A stretch of 43,450 bases of DNA from an uncultured Myxococcales bacterium. GTDB lineage: Bacteria; Myxococcota_A; UBA9042. Below are positions 15,866 to 24,238 of the stretch, piece after piece (position 1 is the stretch's first letter; each line of letters opens with the position of its first letter). The stretch lies in the NCBI GenBank assembly GCA_903869075.1, contig CAIPXZ010000540.1, positions 1 to 43,450 on the forward strand, given 5' to 3'. Position numbers and translations under genes: made by a program. The notes under the pieces were generated by a model, which saw only the letters and a program-made list of their open reading frames with translations, was not told the origin of the DNA and searched no databases.

Positions 15866-17835
15866 GACACCCCCCGCACGGCCTGCAGCCGCTCTGCCGC
15901 CACTTGCCACAGCCGCAGCGCCGCCTGCGGATCGCGCGCCAGCGCCGTCTGCGTCGCCGCCGCCGGCACCCGCAGCAACTCCACCGCCGTCGTCGCCCGC
16001 ACAGTGGCGTTGCGCGGCGCGCCGGTCAGCAGCGCCAGCTCACCAAACCAGTCGCCCGGACCCAGCGTTGCGGTCTGCACGTCCTGCTGCCACACGCCGC
16101 AAGTGCCGGCCAGCACAACGAACACGTCCTGGCCCGGCTCGCCCGCCGCCACGACCACTGCGCCTGGTGCGTGCTGCTCGGGCTGGGTCTGCGCCACGAC
16201 CGCGGCCAGATCCGCCGCCTGCAGCCCGGCAAACAGCGGGTGCGCGCGCAGCGCCGCGGCGTGGCGCAGCTGGCGGCGCATTTCAGCGGCCGAAGGCGCT
16301 GCGTCCTGCAGCAGCGTCCGCGTCGCCTCGCGGGGCAAGGCGTAGAGCACGACCGGCCCGTCCGCCACCACATGCGCGCTCCGCGGCGCGTCGTCCAGCA
16401 GCGCCGATTCACCAAAAAAATCGCCAGGTCCCAGCCGCGCCAGCAGGTGCCGCACGCCAGCTGGGTCCGCCCACTCCACGACCGCGTGCCCAGCGACGAG
16501 GCAGCACAGCCGATCGCCGGGATCGCCCTGCCGCAAGATGGTCGCCCCCGCCGGCCACGCTTCCAGCCGCATCTGCGCCACCACGGCGCCGGCAATCGGC
16601 TGCAAAAATACGACGTTGGCCACCGCCTGCCGCAGCAGCGGCGCGTAGGCGTCGGTCGTCAGCGGCGTCGCCTTCGCGTGTCGCCGCGGCCACGCCGCCC
16701 CCAGCAGCTGCCACACAACGCGCGTCAGGCCCGCCAGCAGCACCAGCAGCCACGCCACCGCCAGCGCCAGCGGCAGCGCCGCCCACAGCGGATTGCCGTG
16801 GCGAATCCCGCCGTTCAGCAGCGCCAGCGCCCACGGCAGCAGCCGGCGCGTCGTCAGCAGCCACGCCAGCAGTGCGTGCGCGGCGCTCGCCGTCGCCGCC
16901 CAGACGTAGCGCTGCTCCAGCGGCGCCATCGGCTGGCGGTGCCACAGGTTGGCCACGGCGCGGCGCACAAGCCACGTCCGCGCGCGGCTGCCGAGCGCCG
17001 GCGTCGTCGTTGCCAGGCTGATCAGCGTGCGGGCATCGGTCGGCAGCTCGGGCGTCGCGTCCACGAGCAGCGCGAGCGTGCTCAGCCACAGTGCCAGCCG
17101 CCACAGCGGCTGCGGCGATAGCCAGCTCGCGACGAGCACCGCCAGCAGCGCCAGCGCCAGCGCGCTCAGCCCCGACCACGCGACGACGAGCGCGCGCTGG
17201 CGTTCGGTCGCCGTCATCGCCTCGCCGGTGACCTCTGCGCCCGGCTGCCAGCGCAGCCGCAGCGACTGCGCCGCACCCGGCAGCGCGACTGCCTGCGCCG
17301 CCACGCCGCGCGCCAGCGCCCGCCAGAGCAGCAGGCTCACCAGCAGCCCGCCGGTCACTGCCGCCACCGCGCCGCCGTCCAGACCCACCGCCGGCGGCAG
17401 CAGCCCCGGCAGCGCCAGCCACGCCAGCAGCCAGACCAGCGCGAGCAGCGCGTCCAACTGCGCACGGCGTAGCCAGGCTTGCGGCCCCAGCCGCAGCAAC
17501 AGCCGGCCAATGCCGCCCGTCCCCGGCAGCGCCAGGCTCCACGCCGGGCGGCCATCGGTCAGCACGTTCGCCGTTTGCAGCCGCAGCAGAGTGCGCACCA
17601 CGGCCAGCGGCGGCACCGGCGGTGTGTGCTGCGCGGCGCGGGAGAGAAGCTCCGCCACCTGCTGCGGGGTCTGCAGCCAGCCGGCGACTGTCGCACCCTC
17701 AGCGTCCACGACCACACCGGCATCGCCGCGGCGCACGGCGGATGTGCCGTCGGCCAGCGGGCGAACCACGGCATCAGCCGCCAGTTGCCAGGTCCGGTCG
17801 AGGGGCTGCGGATGTCTGGCGGGCAACACGGCCAT
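15862..17835 (-). CDS. Membrane protein with two cyclic-nucleotide-binding domains and a degenerate M50-peptidase-like core
   Basis: 657 residues from the ATG at 17835 (a GTG at 17859 is the alternative; neither has a clear Shine-Dalgarno). The first 80 residues resemble the PqqD-like head of YydH/M50 peptide-metalloprotease proteins. About six hydrophobic segments follow (residues 125-385 of the longer form). Two cNMP-binding domains form the C-terminal third, with phosphate-cassette motifs FFGESALLDDAPRSA and WFGELALLTGAPRNA, both keeping the Gly-Glu and Arg. The layout matches M50 proteins fused to cNMP domains. However, where HExxH is expected there is ALARGVAAQAV, and where NPxxxxDG is expected there is DATPELPTDAR, so no catalytic zinc site is visible. 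It may be a ligand-gated membrane sensor or scaffold. Confidence 0.72.
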   Translation of the reverse strand: MAVLPARHPQPLDRTWQLAADAVVRPLADGTSAVRRGDAGVVVDAEGATVAGWLQTPQQVAELLSRAAQHTPPVPPLAVVRTLLRLQTANVLTDGRPAWSLALPGTGGIGRLLLRLGPQAWLRRAQLDALLALVWLLAWLALPGLLPPAVGLDGGAVAAVTGGLLVSLLLWRALARGVAAQAVALPGAAQSLRLRWQPGAEVTGEAMTATERQRALVVAWSGLSALALALLAVLVASWLSPQPLWRLALWLSTLALLVDATPELPTDARTLISLATTTPALGSRARTWLVRRAVANLWHRQPMAPLEQRYVWAATASAAHALLAWLLTTRRLLPWALALLNGGIRHGNPLWAALPLALAVAWLLVLLAGLTRVVWQLLGAAWPRRHAKATPLTTDAYAPLLRQAVANVVFLQPIAGAVVAQMRLEAWPAGATILRQGDPGDRLCCLVAGHAVVEWADPAGVRHLLARLGPGDFFGESALLDDAPRSAHVVADGPVVLYALPREATRTLLQDAAPSAAEMRRQLRHAAALRAHPLFAGLQAADLAAVVAQTQPEQHAPGAVVVAAGEPGQDVFVVLAGTCGVWQQDVQTATLGPGDWFGELALLTGAPRNATVRATTAVELLRVPAAATQTALARDPQAALRLWQVAAERLQAVRGVS

Positions 17836-18063
17836 GACCGGATCGTGAAAGCTGGGCACCGGCGGCGGCGCGGAACAGCTGCCCGCGCGTCGCAGAAGTG
17901 CTTGATCTTGCGTGCAACTGCCCGCAAGCCGCCGCCATGCTGCGGCGTGGCGCTCCGGCCGTCAAGTCTGGGTTTTTGCCGCGAACGGCTGCGTGGCGCG
18001 CTGAACTCTGGTAACCTAGACCGATTGCCGCGTAGGGCGGTTCAATCCGGTTCGGGGGTGACG

Positions 18064-21000
18064 ATGCTGCGGCTGTGGATGGGGCAAAAGACGGGCTGGA
18101 TGCTGGCACTTTTGGTGTTGGAAGTTGCCTGTGGCGATGCGGTCCCGGGCGATGGCAGCAACGGCGCCGATGGCGGTGACGCGACGCAGGACGCCGGCAA
18201 GGACGTCAAGGACACCACTTCTGGCAAGACGGACGCGATCGATGACGGTGCTGCCGATGCACCGGACGCGACGCCAACCGGCGATGCCGTGGGCGATTCT
18301 GCCGACGCGACGAACACCGCGTGCGCCAACACGCCAGGCGCACCGGGCTGTCCTTGTCAGGAAAACGGCGACTGCGACCTGCCGATCTGCTTGCCGACGG
18401 CGCAGGGACCGATGTGCGCCAAGTCGTGCATCGACACGTGCCCCGATGGCTTCAAGTGCGTCGGCGTGGCCGGACCGGGCGGCGACATTCAGCCGGCGTG
18501 CGTGGACAAGTGGCCGCATCTCTGCGATCCGTGTGCGAATTCGGCGCAGTGCGGCGCGGTTGGCCTGCAAGGCGCGGCGTGTCTGGATGACGGCAAGGAC
18601 GGCCATTTCTGCGGCACCGCCTGCAAAGCAGACAGCGATTGTCCCGGCGGCTACCAGTGCGGCAGCGGCACCAGCGTCGAAGGCAACGCCGTCCAGCAAT
18701 GCCAGCCAACGGCCGGCGCGGCGTGCACCTGCAGCCCATCGGCGGTGGCCAACCAGCTTTCCACACAGTGTTTTGCCCAGGCCAAGGACGCCAGCGGCAA
18801 CGTCATCGGCGCGTGCAAAGGCGTGCGCATCTGCGGCCCCAACGGCTTGTCGGCATGCAACGCCACCGTCCAGGTGGAGACGTGCAACGGCCAGGACGAC
18901 AACTGCAACGGTCAGGTCGATGAAGGCACCTGCGACGACAAGAACCCGTGCACGATGGACCAGTGCGACGGCAACGCCCAAGCGTGCAACCATACGAATT
19001 CACCGGGTTCTTGCGATGCGGACGGCAATGCATGCACCATCGGCGATACCTGTGTCGACGGCAAGTGCACAATCGGCACGCTGAAGTCCTGCGACGACAA
19101 CAATCCGTGCACGACCGACGCCTGCGACCCGCTCAACGGCTGCACCAAGACCAACGACGACGGCTTGCCGTGTTCGGACGGCTCCGGCTGCACCGTCGGC
19201 GACGTCTGCCAAAGCGGCGGCTGCGTGTCCGGCGCCGCGAAAATTTGCCCGGAAGGGGACGCCTGCACGTCCTGGAGCTGCGACGGCACCAGCGGGCTGT
19301 GCAAGCAGACGGCCAACGCCGATGGCACGAGCTGCTCGGACGGCACCGCCTGCACCTCGGGCGACGTCTGCAAGGCCGGCAGCTGTGCCGGCGTGCCGGT
19401 TGACTGCGACGACAAAAACCCGTGCACGCTGGACACCTGCGACCCGACCACGCAGTGCAAGCACGACGCCGCCAACACGCCGTGTGACGACGGCAACGCC
19501 TGCACAACCGCCGACACCTGCGCCGCCAAGAAGTGCACCGGCACGCCCATCGACATCGCCACCGAGTGCGGCGACGGCAACCCGTGCACGACCGATACCT
19601 GCGACAAAATCGCCGGTTGCATCTACACCGGCAACAGCGCGCCGTGCAGTGACGGCAACGCCTGCACCATCGGCGACACGTGCGTGGACAAGGTCTGCAA
19701 GTCCGGCACCAACAACTGCAACTGCCAAAAGGACGCGGACTGCGCCGGCAGCGAGGACGGCAACCTCTGCAACGGCACGCTGTTTTGCGACACGAGCGGC
19801 GTGACAAACCAGTGCAAGGTCAACCCGGCGACGATCGTCACCTGCGACACGACCGGCGACGGACCGTGCGAGCAGAACGTCTGCGACCCCGGCACCGGCA
19901 AGTGCGGCATCCTGAACCTGCCCGACGGCAAATCCTGCGACGCCGACGGCAACGGCTGCACGCCCAACGACGCCTGCCTGGGCGGCGCGTGCGTCGCCGG
20001 CGCGCTCAAGAGCTGCGACGACGGCAACGTCTGCACCGACGACAGCTGCGACACCATCAGCGGCAACTGCGTCAACACCGCCAACGTCAGCCCGTGCGAC
20101 GCCGACGGCAACGCCTGCACCCAGAACGACACGTGCTCCGGCAAAACCTGCATTGCTGGCGGCAAAGTCGTGTGCAATGACGGCGTGGACTGCACCATGG
20201 ACTCGTGCAATCAGGTCACCGGCAAGTGCGTTTTTGACGGCGCGGCGATGAGCGGCCAAGGCTGCGACGACAAGAACGTCTGCACGCTCGGCGACAAGTG
20301 CAACGGCACCGGCGCCTGCGTCGGCGGCAGCGCCTACAGCTGCGACGACGGCAACGCCTGCACGACCGACGTCTGCGACCCCGTCACAAGCTGCAGCCAC
20401 ACGACGCTGCCCGACCAGAGCAGCTGCGGCACCGGCAACTGGTGTTTGGCCGGCGTGTGCACGCCCAAAGCCGTGTGCGGCGACGGCAAGGTCAACCAGG
20501 CCAGCGAGCAGTGCGACGACGGCAACACCGCCAGCGGCGACGGCTGTTCCGCGACGTGCCAGTGGGAGAGCAAGAAGCCCGGCGCCGGCGATCTGGTCAT
20601 CAGCGAAATCATGGTGGATCCCAACAACGGCCAGCAGGACGAGTGGTTCGAGGTCTACAACGCCAGCGGCGTGCCGATCGAGATGGATGGCCTGTTCTTC
20701 ACCGACGAAAACGGCGGCCTGTTCTACCAAGTCTCGCCCGTGCTGTGGATTTTGCCGCCCGGCGGCTACGCCGTGTTCGCCGCCTCGAACCCGGTCAGTG
20801 GCACCGGCAGCCCGCATCCGGACGTCTATTACGGACCGTACATGGGCACGTACCTCGCGCTCAACAACACAAGCGACGGCGTGTGGCTGACGACGATCTC
20901 GGCCAGTGACCCAGCCAAAGTCCCGGCCGCCAACGTCGTCTCGCACGTCGGTTACGGCTCGACCTACAACACGGATCCGAGCAATACCAAGTGGTTGGCT

Positions 21001-21150
21001 GTGCCGTCCGGCAAGACCTACCAGCTGGACGTGACAAAGCTGACGGCCGCCGGCGCGCTCTCGGCCAAGAACTGGTGCTACGGCAACAAGGCGTTTGGCG
21101 CCAACGGCGACCTCGGCTCGCCCGGCACCGCCAACCACGCCTGTCCGTGA
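18064..21150 (+). CDS. Cys-rich repeat lipoprotein with MopE-like, TIGR02232 and lamin-tail domains
   Basis: 1,028 residues from the ATG at 18064, with GGGGG a few bases upstream. The signal ends LEVAC (Cys23), a weak lipobox, followed by an Asp/Ala-rich stalk to about residue 90. A Cys-rich head (about 90-270) carries patterns common in myxobacterial lipoproteins. Next is TCNGQDDNCNGQVDEG, the putative metal-binding motif of MopE-type proteins (PF11617). CDDxNxCT half-repeats follow with one copy of the NGTLFCD module found six times in the giant lipoprotein. A TIGR02232/DUF4215 repeat (CGDGKVNQASEQCDDGN) leads into a C-terminal lamin-tail domain of about 190 residues in normal order (LVISEIMVD...EWFEVYN...PGGYAVFA). 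It is probably a cell-surface protein. It is followed after 23 bases by a paralogue and is probably co-transcribed with it. Confidence 0.85.
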   Translation: MLRLWMGQKTGWMLALLVLEVACGDAVPGDGSNGADGGDATQDAGKDVKDTTSGKTDAIDDGAADAPDATPTGDAVGDSADATNTACANTPGAPGCPCQENGDCDLPICLPTAQGPMCAKSCIDTCPDGFKCVGVAGPGGDIQPACVDKWPHLCDPCANSAQCGAVGLQGAACLDDGKDGHFCGTACKADSDCPGGYQCGSGTSVEGNAVQQCQPTAGAACTCSPSAVANQLSTQCFAQAKDASGNVIGACKGVRICGPNGLSACNATVQVETCNGQDDNCNGQVDEGTCDDKNPCTMDQCDGNAQACNHTNSPGSCDADGNACTIGDTCVDGKCTIGTLKSCDDNNPCTTDACDPLNGCTKTNDDGLPCSDGSGCTVGDVCQSGGCVSGAAKICPEGDACTSWSCDGTSGLCKQTANADGTSCSDGTACTSGDVCKAGSCAGVPVDCDDKNPCTLDTCDPTTQCKHDAANTPCDDGNACTTADTCAAKKCTGTPIDIATECGDGNPCTTDTCDKIAGCIYTGNSAPCSDGNACTIGDTCVDKVCKSGTNNCNCQKDADCAGSEDGNLCNGTLFCDTSGVTNQCKVNPATIVTCDTTGDGPCEQNVCDPGTGKCGILNLPDGKSCDADGNGCTPNDACLGGACVAGALKSCDDGNVCTDDSCDTISGNCVNTANVSPCDADGNACTQNDTCSGKTCIAGGKVVCNDGVDCTMDSCNQVTGKCVFDGAAMSGQGCDDKNVCTLGDKCNGTGACVGGSAYSCDDGNACTTDVCDPVTSCSHTTLPDQSSCGTGNWCLAGVCTPKAVCGDGKVNQASEQCDDGNTASGDGCSATCQWESKKPGAGDLVISEIMVDPNNGQQDEWFEVYNASGVPIEMDGLFFTDENGGLFYQVSPVLWILPPGGYAVFAASNPVSGTGSPHPDVYYGPYMGTYLALNNTSDGVWLTTISASDPAKVPAANVVSHVGYGSTYNTDPSNTKWLAVPSGKTYQLDVTKLTAAGALSAKNWCYGNKAFGANGDLGSPGTANHACP

Positions 21151-21173
21151 TTTTCGCTCCGCAGAGGCCCCGC

Positions 21174-24100
21174 ATGTCGCTCCGCATCGTCCTGTTCCCG
21201 GTTCTTTGCGTCGTGTTGGCCTGCGGCGGCAGCAAAGGCGCTAGCGGCGGTGACCAGACGGACGCCGGTCCCGGCGGCACGGACGCGACGCTGGGTGATG
21301 GCCATGGCGACGCCGGCGGTGACGCGCCGGGCGATACGGCGACGGTGCCGGACGCCGCACCCGACGTCGCGCCGGATACCGGTCCGGACCTCCAGCCGGA
21401 CAGCGGCACGGACGCGCAGGTCATCGAGGAATGGGTCGATGTGCAGGACGTGCCGTGGACCGACGCCGACGCCGCCCTGCCGCCGGATGCCGGGGACGAT
21501 GCCGACGCTGACCTCGACGCGCCGGCGGACGCCACTGCCGTGGCCGATGCCGACGCCGAAGACGCCGCTGCCGATGCCGAGGACGTCACGGCGACGGCGG
21601 ACGCGCAAGTCGATGTTTTTGTGCCGAATTGCGCGACGGACAGCGACTGCGCCAAGCTCGCCACGCTCTGCGGCAACGGCGTCTGCTTGGCCGGCGACTG
21701 CACCGTTGTGCTCGCCACCGACGGCACGCCTTGCGACGACGGCAACTTCTGCACCGGCGGCGATGCCTGCGCCGCGGGCGCGTGCGTGGGCGCGACCCTG
21801 AACTGCAACGACGGCAACGGCTGCACCACCGACAGCTGCGACCCGACCATCGGCTGCCAGTACGACCCGCTCACCGGCGATTTGTGCAACGACGGCAACG
21901 CCTGCACGCTCGGCGACCAGTGCGTCGGCGGCACCTGCAAGCCCAGTGACACAATCCAGTGCGACGACGGCCTCGTCTGCACCGCCGACAGCTGCGACCC
22001 CGCCAGCGGCTGCACCACCACCAACCTCGACGGCGAAGCCTGCACCGACGGCAGCCTCTGCACCCAGACCGACAGCTGCAGCGGCGGCAAGTGCGTGGGC
22101 AGCAACCTGAAGGTCTGCACCGACGACAACCCGTGCACGGACGACGGCTGCGTCGCCGGCAGCGGCTGCGTCTTTCTCGCCAACAGCGCCACCTGCGAAG
22201 ACGGCAGCGTCTGCACCGCCGGCGACACCTGCGCCGACAAAGCCTGCGTCGCCGGCAGCAAGGTGCCGTGCGACGACGGCAACCCGTGTACCGACGACAG
22301 CTGCAACGCCGCGACCGGCTGCAGCCACGCCGCCAACAGCGCAGCGTGCTCGGACGGCGACGAGTGCACCGTCAACGACACCTGCAGCGGCGGCAGCTGC
22401 GCCCCCGGCTTTGCCAAGAACTGCGACGACGGTCAGGCCTGCAGCGTCGATTCCTGCGATAAAATCGCTGGTTGCAAGCATGATTCCAGCGCCTGCTGCG
22501 CCAACGACGCCGCTTGCAACGACGCCAACCCGTGCACGACGGACAGCTGCAGCTTCCAAATCGGCTGCGTCCACGCCGCCAACAGCGCGCCGTGCGACGA
22601 CGGCAACGCCTGCACCACGGGCGACGTCTGCGTCGCCAGCGCCTGCGCGTCCGGCGGACCGACGCCCTGCGACGACGGCAACGTCTGCACAACCGACAGC
22701 TGCGACAAGGTTTTTGGCTGCAAACACGGCGCCAACGCCTTGCCGTGCGACGACAAGAACGCCTGCACGGTCGGCGACGTTTGCCAAGACGGCGTCTGCG
22801 CGCCCGGCGTGGCGCTCAGCTGCGACGACACGCGGACGTGCAGCGTTGACAGCTGCGACAAGGTCGCGGGCTGCAAGCACGACCTGACGACGTGTTGCGC
22901 CAACGCCGCGGCGTGCAGCGACGGCAACGTCTGCACCGACGACCTCTGCGAATTCCAGACCGGCTGCAGCAACCCCGCCAACAGCCTCAGCTGCAGCGAT
23001 GGCGACGCCTGCACCGTCGGCGACGCCTGCGCCGCCAAAGCCTGCGTCCCCGGCAGCGCCGCTGTCTGCAACGACAGCAACGCCTGCACGACCGACAGCT
23101 GCGCCAAAGCGACCGGCTGCGCGTTCACCGCCGTCGCCGACAGCACCGCGTGCGATGACGGCAAGGTCTGCACCGTCGGCGATGCCTGCAAAACCGGCGT
23201 CTGCACGCCCACCGGCGCCAAAAACTGCGACGACAGCAACCCGTGCACGACCGACAGCTGCGACGCGGCGCTGGGCTGCCGCCACGTCGCGTTCGTCGGC
23301 GCATGCAACGACGGCAACGCCTGCACGACCGGCGAGAGCTGCGGCGGCGGCGGCACCTGCGGCGGCGGCACGGCGACGAGCTGCGACGACGGCAACGTCT
23401 GCACCGACGACAGCTGCACCGCGCCCACCGGCTGCGTCCACCTCGCCAACGCCAGCACCTGCAGCGATGGCAGCGTCTGCACGACGGAGAGCTGCGTCAA
23501 CAAGACCTGCACCGTCAGCATCGCGCTGACCTGCAACGACAGCAACGTCTGCACGACAGACAGCTGCGACGCCGTCGCCGGCTGCAGCAACGTCGCGATC
23601 AGCTGCGATGACACAAACCCGTGCACCACCGACAGCTGCGACCCCGCCACCGGCTGCAAGCACGTCAACGTCGCCGACACCACAAGCTGCGGCACCGGCA
23701 AGACCTGCACCGCCGGCGTCTGCGGCGGCGCGGCGGCCATCGACGTCAGCGGCTGGAAGCTCGTCCAGTACAGCGCCTCGCACACCTACACGATTCCGGC
23801 CGGCACCACGATCCAGCCGGGCGGCTACCTCGTCATCGGCCGACAGTCGACGGTCTCGGCGTTCTCGAGCTTCTGGAAGGTCACTTTTGCCAGCAACGTC
23901 GTGTTCCTCGATGCGTACGCGACCACCGCCACTTTCCCGGTCGTCAACGGCGGCAACTCGTTTGACCTCACCAAGGCGGACGGCACGCTCGTCGACGGCA
24001 CGACAATCAGCACGACGATCGCGACGACGATGGTGCGCACCAAGCCGACCGGCGCGGCCAATGCGGCCGGCTCGTGGACGGTTGCCGCGGAGACCACCGC

Positions 24101-24227
24101 TACGCCCGGTAGCGGCCAAACGACCGGCAGCGGCAAGGGCCTGTACATCAGCGAAGTCTCGGACGCGTCGGCGAGCGGCGACTACCTCTACGAATTCGTC
24201 GAGCTGTTCTACGATCCGGGTCCGTAG
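21174..24227 (+). CDS. Cys-rich repeat lipoprotein with an apparently permuted lamin-tail domain
   Basis: 1,017 residues from the ATG at 21174, with GAGG eight bases upstream. The signal peptide has a good lipobox (VLAC, Cys17). Residues 20-140 form an Asp/Ala/Pro stalk (repeated DAAPDVAPD-like words). The central 700 residues are CDDGNxCTxDSC half-repeats, including units with a distinctive CCANDAACN or CCANAAACS spacer. The C-terminal 165 residues are lamin-tail-like but in unusual order: DVSGWKLVQYS...IPAGTTIQPGGYLVIGR comes first, and the strand that normally opens the fold, YISEVSDASASG...EFVELFYD, comes last, just before the stop. It shares its stop region with the convergent kinase gene in a 17-base palindrome. 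Surface role unknown. Confidence 0.83.
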   Translation: MSLRIVLFPVLCVVLACGGSKGASGGDQTDAGPGGTDATLGDGHGDAGGDAPGDTATVPDAAPDVAPDTGPDLQPDSGTDAQVIEEWVDVQDVPWTDADAALPPDAGDDADADLDAPADATAVADADAEDAAADAEDVTATADAQVDVFVPNCATDSDCAKLATLCGNGVCLAGDCTVVLATDGTPCDDGNFCTGGDACAAGACVGATLNCNDGNGCTTDSCDPTIGCQYDPLTGDLCNDGNACTLGDQCVGGTCKPSDTIQCDDGLVCTADSCDPASGCTTTNLDGEACTDGSLCTQTDSCSGGKCVGSNLKVCTDDNPCTDDGCVAGSGCVFLANSATCEDGSVCTAGDTCADKACVAGSKVPCDDGNPCTDDSCNAATGCSHAANSAACSDGDECTVNDTCSGGSCAPGFAKNCDDGQACSVDSCDKIAGCKHDSSACCANDAACNDANPCTTDSCSFQIGCVHAANSAPCDDGNACTTGDVCVASACASGGPTPCDDGNVCTTDSCDKVFGCKHGANALPCDDKNACTVGDVCQDGVCAPGVALSCDDTRTCSVDSCDKVAGCKHDLTTCCANAAACSDGNVCTDDLCEFQTGCSNPANSLSCSDGDACTVGDACAAKACVPGSAAVCNDSNACTTDSCAKATGCAFTAVADSTACDDGKVCTVGDACKTGVCTPTGAKNCDDSNPCTTDSCDAALGCRHVAFVGACNDGNACTTGESCGGGGTCGGGTATSCDDGNVCTDDSCTAPTGCVHLANASTCSDGSVCTTESCVNKTCTVSIALTCNDSNVCTTDSCDAVAGCSNVAISCDDTNPCTTDSCDPATGCKHVNVADTTSCGTGKTCTAGVCGGAAAIDVSGWKLVQYSASHTYTIPAGTTIQPGGYLVIGRQSTVSAFSSFWKVTFASNVVFLDAYATTATFPVVNGGNSFDLTKADGTLVDGTTISTTIATTMVRTKPTGAANAAGSWTVAAETTATPGSGQTTGSGKGLYISEVSDASASGDYLYEFVELFYDPGP

Positions 24228-24238
24228 CCCGGCTACGG
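24222..24238. terminator. Palindrome holding both convergent stop codons
   Basis: CCGTAGCC (24222-24229), one base, GGCTACGG (24231-24238). The TAG ending the + gene (24225-24227) and the TAG ending the - gene (24235-24233) sit at mirror positions in the two arms. A hairpin of seven pairs and a three-base loop would form on either RNA, but no T-run follows, so it would be a non-canonical bidirectional terminator or end-stabilising stem. Confidence 0.4.

Noticed and set aside
12164-16345. A 1,393-codon + strand open frame across four minus-strand genes
   Set aside because: It crosses several well-supported genes in antisense and is Arg/Gln/Leu-rich without domains, typical of high-GC shadow frames.
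17930-17947. CGCCGC/GCGGCG hairpin in the divergent gap upstream of 18064
   Set aside because: Such GC-only arms are frequent by chance at this base composition and the place does not suit a terminator.
18000-18063. TGGTAACCT upstream of the lipoprotein at 18064, considered as an extended -10 promoter
   Set aside because: TAACCT matches only three of six positions and no -35 box stands at a proper distance.
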